DNA of 64,000 nucleotides from Anaerosporobacter faecicola (GTDB taxonomy: Bacteria; Bacillota; Clostridia; Lachnospirales; Lachnospiraceae): NCBI RefSeq assembly GCF_012070565.1, contig NZ_JAAQRO010000052.1, positions 186,001 to 250,000 of the forward strand, written 5' to 3'. The translations under genes and the position numbers were made by a program. The notes under the pieces were generated by a model. That model worked only from the letters and a program-made list of their open reading frames with translations, was not told the DNA's origin and searched no databases. Below are positions 34,690 through 42,980 of this stretch, one piece after another (the stretch's first letter is position 1; each line of letters opens with the position of its first letter).

Positions 34690-36006
34690 ATGCTAAAAGC
34701 AGTTATATTTGATATGGATGGCGTACTCGTTGACTCTGAACCACTCAACTTACAAGCCTTAATACAAAGTGTGCAACAATTTGGTGTCCAAATTACATTG
34801 GATTACTGTAACCAATTCATAGGTGTTTCTACAACCGAAACAATGCAGAAAATTATAGATGATCATAACCTTACTTGTTCCATAGAAGACTTAATTCTTG
34901 TTAACAAGCAAACAAAAAGAAAAATGATCAAAGAAGAAGGATACCCACCAATTCCTTTTGTAAAGACCTTTATTCAGGATCTTTATCGTCATGGTATTAA
35001 GATGGCAGTAGCGTCTTCTTCACCAGAAGCGGATGTTTTACAAGTAACAAAGACGCTAGGTCTTTACAAATATTTTGATAAGATCATCAGTGGGGATTCC
35101 GTTAAGCATTCCAAACCAGCACCAGATATCTTCTTACTAACCCTAAAAGAATTAGGTGTTTCTGCTTCTCAAGCAATGATCATTGAAGATTCCATGAATG
35201 GTTCCATTGCTGCCAAAGCTGCTAATGTCAAATGTATTGGATTCTTAAATCCCAATTCAGGAAATCAGGATTTAAGCCGTGCCTGCGTACTGATTGAAAG
35301 TTTTCAGGATATGGATTATCACTTTATTGAAAGTGAATATAGACGAGCTTATGGTCTTCCCGTAGAAATCACGAAAACCAAACGTCTTATTATCCGTGAA
35401 TTGACAATTGAAGATATCAAAGCAATGTATAAGATCTATCAAGATCCGAAAGTTCATGAATTTATCGATGATATTGACGACTATCTTGAAGAAGAAATTG
35501 AAAAACACAAAGCGTATATTAAGAATGTATATTCCTTCTTCGGCTACGGTCTTTGGGGAGTCTTTATGAAAGATTCCAATGAATTAATCGGTCGCTGCGG
35601 GATTCAAAACCGTTCAATTGATAACAAAACTGAGATCGAATTAGGGTATTTATTAGATATTAATCACTGGGGCATGGGATATGCGCTAGAATGTACGAAA
35701 GCCGTTCTTTCTTATGCATTTGAATATTTAGGTATTCAACGAATCGTTGCTTCCATTGACAAGATGAATGCACGCTCTCTACATGTGGCTAAAAAACTTG
35801 GCATGCAACCAGAAAAAGAAATCATGGACCGTTGTCGTGCATGCATACTTTATGTGATAACAAAAGAAGACTATGATAAACAGCACCAAACGGATGAAGC
35901 AAGTAGACGAAAAGAAGCAGTATACCGTGTATTAAGCAAATTTGATGATGGTATTGATACCAGTGTATACAAGAAACGCTACCAATATCGAAAAGATGAG
36001 AAATAA
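34690..36006 (+). CDS. HAD hydrolase (beta-phosphoglucomutase type) fused to GNAT acetyltransferase
   Basis: A 438-residue two-domain protein. Residues 1 to about 217 form a HAD-superfamily phosphatase or phosphomutase of the beta-PGM type: nucleophile motif DMDGVLVDSE (8-17), ASSSPEAD, KPAPDIF and IEDSMNG. Residues from about 225 to 380 form a RimJ/RimL-type GNAT acetyltransferase with TKRLIIRELTIED, GYLLDINHWGMGYALE (acetyl-CoA loop) and NARSLHVAKKLGM. A basic tail of about 50 residues ends the protein. The frame is continuous, so this is a true fusion. The metabolic substrate is unknown. Start: ATG after AAGGAGGAGG. The next gene follows after 21 bases. Confidence 0.88.
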   Translation: MLKAVIFDMDGVLVDSEPLNLQALIQSVQQFGVQITLDYCNQFIGVSTTETMQKIIDDHNLTCSIEDLILVNKQTKRKMIKEEGYPPIPFVKTFIQDLYRHGIKMAVASSSPEADVLQVTKTLGLYKYFDKIISGDSVKHSKPAPDIFLLTLKELGVSASQAMIIEDSMNGSIAAKAANVKCIGFLNPNSGNQDLSRACVLIESFQDMDYHFIESEYRRAYGLPVEITKTKRLIIRELTIEDIKAMYKIYQDPKVHEFIDDIDDYLEEEIEKHKAYIKNVYSFFGYGLWGVFMKDSNELIGRCGIQNRSIDNKTEIELGYLLDINHWGMGYALECTKAVLSYAFEYLGIQRIVASIDKMNARSLHVAKKLGMQPEKEIMDRCRACILYVITKEDYDKQHQTDEASRRKEAVYRVLSKFDDGIDTSVYKKRYQYRKDEK

Positions 36007-36027
36007 TTGAACTACAGGAGGCTCTAC

Positions 36028-36285
36028 ATGGAAGAATTTTATGCAGCAATCGAAGAAAAGATCAAAGCATCTGGTTATCCTAAGGAAGTAGATGGTTGCT
36101 CCATCTACACGGAAATCTCAGACTTTATCGAAGATAAAGAGAACGGGTCTTACCTATATCTATCAAAGAATCATGAAGATGATGTATTCGAATATCAGAT
36201 TGATGTATTAACCGATCAGTTTAACTTATCCACTTTATCCATTACTAGTGGTGATCAGAATTATTTTATTAATTTTGATGCTTAA
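36028..36285 (+). CDS. Hypothetical 85-residue acidic protein
   Basis: A small, acidic, soluble protein beginning MEEFYAAIEEKIKASGYP, with no signal peptide, membrane helix or known motif. The pattern of alternating helix and strands (YLYLSKNHEDDVFEYQIDVL) suggests a compact alpha/beta fold. The ATG at 36028 is six bases after AGGAGG; the longer frame starting at 36007 includes that ribosome site and is rejected. It lies 21 bases after the HAD-GNAT gene and is probably co-transcribed with it. I do not recognise the family. Confidence 0.75.
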   Translation: MEEFYAAIEEKIKASGYPKEVDGCSIYTEISDFIEDKENGSYLYLSKNHEDDVFEYQIDVLTDQFNLSTLSITSGDQNYFINFDA

Positions 36286-36299
36286 CATTGCCTTATTAC

Positions 36300-36402
36300 G
36301 GTCACGTGTTTGTATATCCTACTATTTATGTATGTATCCCTTACATGTATTTCTTGTTTTCTTGTCTTAACATGTAAATAGTCTGATACAAACACTATGA
36401 CC
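36300..36402. repeat. Long imperfect inverted repeat, structured intergenic element
   Basis: Nested pairs GGTCA/TGACC, TGTTTGTAT/ATACAAACA and CTATTTA/TAAATAG sit in register across 103 bases, with small bulges. The element follows the 85-residue ORF by 14 bases and precedes a separate terminator, so it is not simply the transcript end. It may be a repeat family member or a structured RNA. Confidence 0.55.
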
Positions 36403-36437
36403 CTGGGCTATTTAGCACTTGTATCTATAAATTACAA

Positions 36438-36482
36438 AATCTTCATAAATGGAATTTGCTATATCTTCCATTTATGAAGATT
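36438..36482. terminator. Bidirectional terminator between the HAD-GNAT operon and the lipoprotein gene
   Basis: A perfect 17-bp stem, AATCTTCATAAATGGAA with TTCCATTTATGAAGATT, around an 11-base loop, flanked by A/T-rich sequence. Confidence 0.75.
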
Positions 36483-36540
36483 ATTTATTTTATCTTAAAT
36501 GTTTTATCATTTACTTTTTCTTATGAATCTTGTTTACTGT

Positions 36541-36924
36541 TTATTTTTTATTACTCTCTGTTGCATTGTTATTTGTATCTGTAGAATTATTTGTACCATT
36601 GGTATTACCATCTAAATCATCTACCGCATTCTCTACACCATCGATCACATCATCTACACCATTTTCAATGTCTCCACCAACTGTGTTTCCATCGGTTCCC
36701 GTACCGTTTGTCCCTGTTCCGTCTGTGGCTGTACCACCATTCGTTGTACCGCCATTTGTTGTACCACCATTTGTTGTACCATCATTGGTCGTACCATCAT
36801 TGGTCGTACCACCATCTTGTGTTGTACCACCATTATTTGCTGTATCATCTTTGTTTGTACATGCAGTTACAACAAACATAGTCATACAAGCTACTGCTAC
36901 TAATGCATATAATTTTTTTTTCAT
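36541..36924 (-). CDS. Lipoprotein with Gly/Thr/Asn tandem repeats
   Basis: A 127-residue secreted lipoprotein. The signal peptide ends in the lipobox VTAC (C near 22). The mature part is low complexity: about residues 33-80 are repeats of the type GGTTNDGTT and GTGTNG, followed by an acidic segment (IENGVDDVIDGVENAVDDLD) and an Asn/Thr-rich end. The encoding DNA consists of short tandem repeats and is a likely site of copy-number change. Such proteins probably act as surface spacers; no enzymatic domain is present. Start: ATG after AGGAGG. An imperfect inverted repeat (36964-36990) lies upstream. Confidence 0.8.
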   Translation of the reverse strand: MKKKLYALVAVACMTMFVVTACTNKDDTANNGGTTQDGGTTNDGTTNDGTTNGGTTNGGTTNGGTATDGTGTNGTGTDGNTVGGDIENGVDDVIDGVENAVDDLDGNTNGTNNSTDTNNNATESNKK

Positions 36925-37060
36925 GGAATATTCCTCCTAGTACCTATACTTTCAACAACAAGAAAGGATTCCGTACGGTTCGGATTCCTTCTACTGTCAT
37001 TCAAGATTACACCGTTAGTATTCCACTCACTCAACATATTATACATGAGAAAGTACCAGA

Positions 37061-37096
37061 AATTAAAAATCCTACTTGGTATTTTTGATTTTTAAT
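37061..37096 (-). terminator. Weak hairpin downstream of the TIGR03915 gene
   Basis: ATTAAAAATC pairs with GATTTTTAAT around a 16-base loop. It is AT-only and lies about 150 bases beyond the stop codon, so its role as terminator is uncertain. Confidence 0.3.
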
Positions 37097-37097
37097 G

Positions 37098-37247
37098 TAT
37101 TTTGTTTTATATAATTTTATAAGTCTTTGTATTTTTATGTCTTGTTTTTATATTTTGTTTTATGTCTTTGCTTTAATCTTTGTTTTAATCTTTGTTTTCA
37201 TATCTTCGTTTTTATGTCTTTACCTTTATGTCTTTACCTTTATGCCT
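37098..37247. repeat. T-rich low-complexity region with decayed short tandem repeats
   Basis: About 150 bases of TTTATGTCTTTACC-like and TTTTATGTCTTTG-like units, clearest at 37200-37247. No coding potential on either strand was accepted. It lies directly after the TIGR03915 stop codon. Confidence 0.65.
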
Positions 37248-38120
37248 TTACTTTTCATTAACTCCATGATCTTCAAGAGCACTCTCAATAACAAAATTAC
37301 CATCCAAAGAATAATTATTCAATCTTTCATCTTCTGTATTCTCTTCCTTGTATCGTTCAATAAATTCCGTCATGTTTCCTCGAAAACGAAGAGGAAGGTT
37401 TTGTCGTTGCAGTTTCAGATTTGTTCGTTCCATGATTGCAATTGATTTCACAAAAGCTTTCCACAGATTTTCCATGTCTTCTTCTTCAGAATCCACTTTA
37501 CCCAAAGCAGTAAAATCAACATCATTGGTACGAACTTGTACCCACCCATGCTCTACCTGATGAACGGCAGCTAGCTCTCTCCCTTCATCATGGATGATCC
37601 AATTCTCACAAGGTAATCGATCAGCAAAATGTGGAGCAAGTAAAGCAACGATATTATTCTTGGGATTAATCTTTGCATATAATACCTTATTCTTCAACTC
37701 AAAAAATCGAAGGAAGCCAAGATAATGATGAACTTCATTCCCAACGGTTCGGTTCATCTCGAAAATTGATTGCACACTTTCATTACTGTAATTTGTTATG
37801 ATGGAAGGTCCATAATAGATGCCTAATTGAATAAATCGATAGATCACATCCGCTTTATCTAACCTGCTTGTCATAGCCGCTCTACAAACAGACTCATACG
37901 CTTCTACTGACATCTTTTTCTTAATGGTACGTCCAACTTTCTCTGCTTTTTCTAAATCGGTATTCACGGTGATATAAGTTGAGAAAAGCTGATAATTGCT
38001 TTCATAGGATTCGATCTGTACCTTACAATTCTTATTGCCATATCCACTAGCCCATGCATCATATACCGCCGTGAAGATACCATCGATACTATCCTCACAT
38101 AAAAAGATGTATTGTTCCAA
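37248..38120 (-). CDS. TIGR03915 family putative DNA metabolism/repair protein
   Basis: A 290-residue protein of the TIGR03915 family (DUF4130-related), found next to the radical-SAM protein TIGR03916 and often to a uracil-DNA glycosylase-like domain. The opening FLCEDSIDGIFTAVYDAW and the later block TVGNEVHHYLGFLRF are characteristic; the C-terminal half has PHFADRLPCENWIIHDEGR. No catalytic residues are established for the family. The start is a TTG at 38120 after AAGGGGAG; no in-frame ATG is near. The gene follows the radical-SAM gene by about 110 bases on the same strand and is probably its operon partner. Confidence 0.87.
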   Translation of the reverse strand: MEQYIFLCEDSIDGIFTAVYDAWASGYGNKNCKVQIESYESNYQLFSTYITVNTDLEKAEKVGRTIKKKMSVEAYESVCRAAMTSRLDKADVIYRFIQLGIYYGPSIITNYSNESVQSIFEMNRTVGNEVHHYLGFLRFFELKNKVLYAKINPKNNIVALLAPHFADRLPCENWIIHDEGRELAAVHQVEHGWVQVRTNDVDFTALGKVDSEEEDMENLWKAFVKSIAIMERTNLKLQRQNLPLRFRGNMTEFIERYKEENTEDERLNNYSLDGNFVIESALEDHGVNEK

Positions 38121-38228
38121 CTGTACTCCCCTTTTCTAATACGTATAACTCTATACTTTTCTACATTAATACTATTTTGCAATTGCAATATTACACGAAC
38201 ATACAAATGCTTTCTAAGGATTCTGTGC

Positions 38229-39695
38229 TTACGCCTTTAAAGCCATATTAAAGTTCTTTACATCAAACAAAGACAATTGCTGATAGGTTGTATTCTCTTC
38301 TAATCCAAGCACGATCTTATCCTCTAATGCTGTAAGCTGATTCGTTATAAAATTCTCATTAAACTTCATCGGATACATATTCTTCCCATTGCAAGTTATA
38401 AAATACATGGCTCTCTTTAGTACAACACCTATCTTCTTCAGATCATGAAAATCCAGTTTTGCGTGCCTTCTTGCATCCATAATACGTTTGGCTGATTTCA
38501 CACCAATTCCTGGTACTCGCAATAGTGTGTAGTAATCCGCTTTATTGATTTCAACAGGGAATAGATGCAGATTACGTAGCGCCCAGTCACATTTAGGATC
38601 TAATAGCACATTAAAATTAGGTTGTTGTTCACTCAATAGTTCCTTGGATTCAAATCCGTAATATCGCATTAACCAATCCGCTTGGTACAAGCGATGTTCC
38701 CGTAACAAGGGCGGTCCACCAGGAATTGTTGGTAACAAGGCATCATCATTCACGCGGATAAATGCGGAGTAAAATACACGCTTCAAATTAAAGTTTCGAT
38801 ATAAAGCTTCCGCCACTGAAACCAGCTCATAATCATTCTCTGGCGTTGCTCCAATGATCATCTGTGTACTCTGCCCAGCTGGTACAAAGGTACGATCCCC
38901 CTTTTTCATCTGAACCGAAGAAAGACGTTTCACACGCAAGGCGTTCTCTTTATGTTGCATGCTTAGTTCCTTATTATTCAATCCCGTAGCAATCATTCCT
39001 TGCTCTTTTGTTTGGATTAATCCATTCTCCTTCTTAGGTAATAGAATTTGACGATTTGGCAATCCAAGTTGTTGTCGATTTTGATAGATTTCATTCTGAA
39101 TCTGCTTCATTGGTCGTAAAATATTCTTCCGATTCTTGTTAGGTGCAAGCATCTTCAATCCATCCGCAGTGGGTAATTCTAGGTTAACACTCATACGATC
39201 CGCCAACCAACCTACTCGATCCACTAATTCTGGATCTGCTCCTGGTATTGTCTTCACATGTATATATCCATTAAATTGATGAACCATTCTTAATTGATAG
39301 ATTGTTTGATAAATCAAATCCATTGTATAATTGGGATTCTTCAAAATCCCTGAACTTAAGAAAAGTCCCTCTATATAATTTCTTCGGTAAAACTCCATCG
39401 TGAGGGAACATACTTCTTCTGGTGTAAAGGAGGTTCTTGGTACATCATTGGAGGCACGATTAATGCAATACTTACAATCAAAGATACATTCATTGGTAAA
39501 AAGAATCTTCAAAAGAGAGATACATCTTCCATCTGCAGAAAAAGTATGGCAAATTCCACTTGCAACGGAATTCCCCATACTTTTCCCATCTCCTTGCCGA
39601 TCGACGCCGCTGGATGTACATGCTACATCATACTTTGCGGCATCGGATAAGATTTCTAATTTTTGTTGTATTGTAAGATTTTCTTGAATGTGCAT
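38229..39695 (-). CDS. Radical SAM DNA modification/repair protein, TIGR03916 family
   Basis: A 488-residue radical-SAM protein. The iron-sulfur motif is CIFDCKYC (C70, C74, C77), preceded by FSADGRCISLLKILFTNE. Later blocks include VPAGQSTQMIIGATPE and PTIPGGPPLLREHRLYQADW. A helix-hairpin-helix DNA-binding element, LLRVPGIGVKSAKRIMDAR, occurs in the C-terminal third. The family is annotated as a putative DNA repair enzyme because of HhH and its link to uracil-DNA glycosylase-like proteins, but the reaction is unknown. Start: ATG at 39695 after GGAGG. Its promoter contains a LexA-like box, supporting a damage-response role. Confidence 0.9.
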   Translation of the reverse strand: MHIQENLTIQQKLEILSDAAKYDVACTSSGVDRQGDGKSMGNSVASGICHTFSADGRCISLLKILFTNECIFDCKYCINRASNDVPRTSFTPEEVCSLTMEFYRRNYIEGLFLSSGILKNPNYTMDLIYQTIYQLRMVHQFNGYIHVKTIPGADPELVDRVGWLADRMSVNLELPTADGLKMLAPNKNRKNILRPMKQIQNEIYQNRQQLGLPNRQILLPKKENGLIQTKEQGMIATGLNNKELSMQHKENALRVKRLSSVQMKKGDRTFVPAGQSTQMIIGATPENDYELVSVAEALYRNFNLKRVFYSAFIRVNDDALLPTIPGGPPLLREHRLYQADWLMRYYGFESKELLSEQQPNFNVLLDPKCDWALRNLHLFPVEINKADYYTLLRVPGIGVKSAKRIMDARRHAKLDFHDLKKIGVVLKRAMYFITCNGKNMYPMKFNENFITNQLTALEDKIVLGLEENTTYQQLSLFDVKNFNMALKA

Positions 39696-39748
39696 CTCAC
39701 TGCCTCCATAATCAGATCATTTTCCAAACAAACGTTTGCGTTTTTCTT

Positions 39749-39777
39749 ATAATAGCACATATGTTCGTTTTTTTCAA
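39749..39777 (-). promoter_or_regulatory. Promoter of the radical-SAM repair operon with LexA-like box
   Basis: Minus-strand TTGAAA (39772-39777), 17-base spacer and TATTAT (39749-39754). The spacer is filled by CGAACATATGTGCT (39754-39767), which differs from the Gram-positive SOS consensus CGAAC-N4-GTTYG at two positions. A separate CAAACGTTTG palindrome lies at 39727-39736 in the leader. Confidence 0.6.
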
Positions 39778-39817
39778 GTGGTAATTGAATTATGGAACTA
39801 TTTTACGATTAAATAGA

Positions 39818-40609
39818 CTAATTTTTTCTTACTAACTCTTTACGATAATCCGGATTAAAGTACCTGATTTCTTTCTCCTTTGCTCCTAAGTAATCGATTG
39901 CCTTTGCAGGACACACGTTAATACATGCATTACATTGTACACAGCCCTTTCCCCATTTTGGCACTTTGTGATTCTTACTCCTCTTATCCTTCAACTTAAT
40001 CACATTCATTGGACAAGCTTTTGCACATAATCCACATCCTACACATTGGTCATTGGCTTTGAATAGTGGGATTATCTTACTTGTCTGAAAAAATCGATAT
40101 ATTACATGTGACTTATAAAATGAATATTTGATAGGTCGGTACGTGAATTTGTTCGCAATAATGTCCTTAATTACTCTTTGAATGGTTTCTTTTGATGCAT
40201 CCAGTTTCTTTTTCGCTTCTTCCGGATTATTTACGTCTCCTCCTATTACGTAACAATCTGGCATAATAATTTTAAAATCACCTTGTAATGGTAATCCAAT
40301 ATGAGCAAGTGCACGTTTGATCTTCTCTACTGCTCCTTCCCAATCATCACCACAAGTAAGTATAGAATAGGTATAGGCATCATAACTATTTGTAAGCTGT
40401 AATTTTTTGATAAAACGTAACACGATTGTAGGTGGTGCCCATGCATGAATGGGATAAACGAAACCAATTTTCTCTCCTTCTGCTACTGCATAGGAAAACT
40501 CCTTATTCTGCCATGCCTCTGCTATACTAATAATCTGATCCTTTGTCTTCTCTGCAACTTCCTTTGCAACACAATAGGAATTCCCTGTTCCTGAAAAATA
40601 AAATATCAT
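39818..40609 (-). CDS. EFR1-type flavodoxin/ferredoxin fusion protein, copy A
   Basis: A 263-residue redox protein. The N-terminal flavodoxin-like domain begins MIFYFSGTGNSYCVAKEVA, whose SGTGNS loop binds the flavin phosphate. The C-terminal part carries two ferredoxin clusters, CVGCGLCAKACP and CVQCNACINVCP, each able to hold a 4Fe-4S centre. EFR1-family proteins are thought to pass electrons between flavin and low-potential acceptors; partners are unknown. Start: ATG at 40609 after GGAGGG. A close paralogue lies at 42071-42862, with a TetR regulator and a CDP-alcohol phosphatidyltransferase between them, all on one strand. Confidence 0.9.
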   Translation of the reverse strand: MIFYFSGTGNSYCVAKEVAEKTKDQIISIAEAWQNKEFSYAVAEGEKIGFVYPIHAWAPPTIVLRFIKKLQLTNSYDAYTYSILTCGDDWEGAVEKIKRALAHIGLPLQGDFKIIMPDCYVIGGDVNNPEEAKKKLDASKETIQRVIKDIIANKFTYRPIKYSFYKSHVIYRFFQTSKIIPLFKANDQCVGCGLCAKACPMNVIKLKDKRSKNHKVPKWGKGCVQCNACINVCPAKAIDYLGAKEKEIRYFNPDYRKELVRKN

Positions 40610-40669
40610 CTGTATTCCCTCCACTTATTATCTATTCATCCTCATTTTTTCCTTTTCGCTTAATTAAGC

Positions 40670-41293
40670 CTATTTTTCTTCTCCGCTAATATAAAAATTA
40701 TTTTGTAAGATGGAACGTATCATCTCTTTCCAATCTCCAGAATATTTTGTTCCTTTCATAATTGCTATTTCTGTAATTCCGTGTACTACTGCCCACATTC
40801 CTACGATCATCTTAACTTTTTCACTTTCCTCTACCCCTAATTCATTCATATATCGATAGGCCGCATTTCTAAAAATATCAAATGCTCTATAATTACTCGT
40901 CATCTGTGGTTGATCAAAATCAATAGATATATCTCCTGCTGTATAGATAAAATTAAAATACGCTGGGTACTCCATAAACAATTGAATATAAGCGGTAGCA
41001 AGTCCATACAGAATTTCTTCGTTCCCATCATTCTTATGGTTAATTTCAGCCGCTTCTAGTTGATTAGCAAATGCTTCTTTCACATGTTCTTTCATAGCTA
41101 AAAATAATTCTTCTTTATTACTAAAATGCTTATACACCGCTGCATGACTAACATCACACATTGTTGCTAGCTTACGAAGAGATAAGGTACTATACCCATT
41201 TTGATTGACATAATCAATCCCCTTCTCAATTAATGTTTCTTTTAGATTTCCATGATGATACATTGTTTTTTCACTCATTGTTTTTTCACTCAT
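40670..41293 (-). CDS. TetR/AcrR family transcriptional regulator
   Basis: A 207-residue repressor-type regulator. The N-terminal helix-turn-helix domain is clear: GYSTLSLRKLATMCDVSHAAVYKHFSN (shown as two overlapping blocks, LRKLATMCDVSHAAVYKHF). The ligand-binding domain includes the family-typical MWAVVHGITEIAI. The N-terminus shows a direct 15-base duplication producing MSEKTMSEKTM, so the true start could be either ATG. The ribosome site (AAGG) is weak. The gene lies 60 bases before the EFR1 copy A gene, which is its likely target together with the phosphatidyltransferase and copy B. Confidence 0.88.
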   Translation of the reverse strand: MSEKTMSEKTMYHHGNLKETLIEKGIDYVNQNGYSTLSLRKLATMCDVSHAAVYKHFSNKEELFLAMKEHVKEAFANQLEAAEINHKNDGNEEILYGLATAYIQLFMEYPAYFNFIYTAGDISIDFDQPQMTSNYRAFDIFRNAAYRYMNELGVEESEKVKMIVGMWAVVHGITEIAIMKGTKYSGDWKEMIRSILQNNFYISGEEK

Positions 41294-41304
41294 TCTATAG
41301 CCTT

Positions 41305-41325
41305 GTACGTTAAATGAACGTTTAC
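41305..41325 (-). promoter_or_regulatory. Possible operator upstream of the TetR-type gene
   Basis: GTACGTT and AACGTTTAC flank AAATG, an imperfect palindrome between a possible -10 element (TATAAA, minus strand near 41340) and the start codon. It would be suited to autoregulation. Confidence 0.35.
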
Positions 41326-41446
41326 CTTTCCTCTATTTTATATAGTACGATTCATTCGTTTTGTTTCTTATGTTTTCACTTTGAACTTTCCTATGAATTA
41401 TAGCATGAATGTTACTATCGTCAATACATGATAAATTTTTTGTTCA

Positions 41447-42043
41447 TTATTCATCACTCCCATCACATTTTCTCATTGTTACCTGCTTTACAACGTGTAT
41501 TCTATAAATAGAGGATGCGATACCAAAGCACCCAATCACTCCTAATATCACATCTATTATGTAAGTATTGTTCTTATTGGAGTTCATGATCATGACTATC
41601 ATAGGCGTGAAAAAATAGGACGCGGAAACAATTTTCCCTACTGGATCTCGTATAAATACAAATTCTTTCATTCTACATTTTGAGAGTATATAGGAAGTAA
41701 CTATATAGTTCATCGTTTTATCTGTTATCAGAATCAAAAACCATACCGGTAGCAATTGATGGAAGTAAAGTAGAATATGCATTAAAAATACATAAATCAC
41801 ATCCATTATTACATCAAGTAATGCCCCTAATGAATCATCAATATGCAATTTCCTAGCTATCTTGCCATCAAAAAAATCACTTAACACGATACTAATAAAG
41901 CAAAGAATGATTTTCGTAATCACATTCCTTTCACATCGTCCAGCCAAGTATTGGCTCAGATTGATTGCAAGAATAATTGTAAACAACAATCTAGAAAGCG
42001 TAAGTATGTTTGCGATGTTATTATGTAATAATCTTTTTATCAT
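41447..42043 (-). CDS. CDP-alcohol phosphatidyltransferase family protein
   Basis: A 198-residue membrane enzyme of phospholipid head-group transfer. The full catalytic signature D-x2-DG-x2-AR-x8-G-x3-D-x3-D is present in SDFFDGKIARK and GALLDVIMD. About five to six transmembrane helices surround it. Members include PgsA, cardiolipin and phosphatidylinositol-type synthases; the acceptor here is not determined. Start: ATG at 42043 nine bases after GGAGG; the open frame extends to an ATG at 42070 that abuts the stop codon of EFR1 copy B. The gene is probably co-transcribed with copy B. Confidence 0.87.
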   Translation of the reverse strand: MIKRLLHNNIANILTLSRLLFTIILAINLSQYLAGRCERNVITKIILCFISIVLSDFFDGKIARKLHIDDSLGALLDVIMDVIYVFLMHILLYFHQLLPVWFLILITDKTMNYIVTSYILSKCRMKEFVFIRDPVGKIVSASYFFTPMIVMIMNSNKNNTYIIDVILGVIGCFGIASSIYRIHVVKQVTMRKCDGSDE

Positions 42044-42070
42044 CTGTGCATTCCTCCATACTGATACCAT

Positions 42071-42862
42071 CTATTTAAGAGTTAATAGCTCTTTCTTATA
42101 ATCTGGATTAAAGTATCTGATTTCTTTTTCTCGTGCTCCAAAGTAATCAATTGCCTTTTTCGGACATACATTGATGCATGCGTTGCATTGTACACAACCT
42201 CTTCCCCATTTGGGAATCTTATGACTCTTTTTCTTATTGTCCTTCATCTTAACAACACCCATTGGACACGCTTTTTCACACAAACCACATCCAACACAAT
42301 CGTCATTTGTTTTAAATAACGTTGCAATCTTACCCATCTGAAAAAATCCGTATATCACATATGATTTATAAAATGAATATTTGACTGGACGGTACGTGTC
42401 TTTATTTGAAAGAATATCCTTAATAACTCTTTGAATTGTTTCATTTGATGCCTCTCGCTTCTTTCTTGCAATCTCTGGAGTATCTACATCGCCGTTGATC
42501 ACACTACAATCTGGCATAATAACTTTAAAATCCCCTTGTAATCGTAATCCAATATGAGTCAGTGCATGTTTGATTTTCTCCACAGCTCCTTCCCAATCAT
42601 CTCCACAAGTTAAAAAAGAATACACATAAGCATCATAACTATTCGTAAGCTGTAACTTTTTTATAAAACGTAATACTACAGTAGGAGGAGCCCACGCATG
42701 TATTGGATAAACAAATCCTATTCTTTCCCCTTCCGCTACTGCGTATGAAAACTCCTTATTCTTCCATGCCTCTGCAATATTAATAATCCTATCCTTTGTT
42801 TTCTCTGCTACTTCCTTTGCTACGCAAAAAGAATTTCCTGTTCCTGAAAAATAAAATATCAT
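42071..42862 (-). CDS. EFR1-type flavodoxin/ferredoxin fusion protein, copy B
   Basis: A 263-residue paralogue of copy A, same domain order: flavodoxin-like domain with SGTGNSFCVAKEVAEKTK, then ferredoxin clusters CVGCGLCEKACP and CVQCNACINVCP. The two copies agree at most positions along their whole length, indicating a recent duplication. Differences concentrate around residues 120-150 and the membrane-facing middle. Start: ATG after GGGGG. It heads a probable operon that continues with the phosphatidyltransferase. Upstream are three palindromic sites of GTTACC/GGTAAC type. Confidence 0.9.
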   Translation of the reverse strand: MIFYFSGTGNSFCVAKEVAEKTKDRIINIAEAWKNKEFSYAVAEGERIGFVYPIHAWAPPTVVLRFIKKLQLTNSYDAYVYSFLTCGDDWEGAVEKIKHALTHIGLRLQGDFKVIMPDCSVINGDVDTPEIARKKREASNETIQRVIKDILSNKDTYRPVKYSFYKSYVIYGFFQMGKIATLFKTNDDCVGCGLCEKACPMGVVKMKDNKKKSHKIPKWGRGCVQCNACINVCPKKAIDYFGAREKEIRYFNPDYKKELLTLK

Positions 42863-42980
42863 CTTTCTACCCCCGTTTATTATTATCTACATTCTCTTTT
42901 GTTCGTTTTTCTACGCTTGTGTCAATTATCTTACTTCTACTATAGCCTTTTATTATGTACAGTTTTACTTTTTTGTTTTT

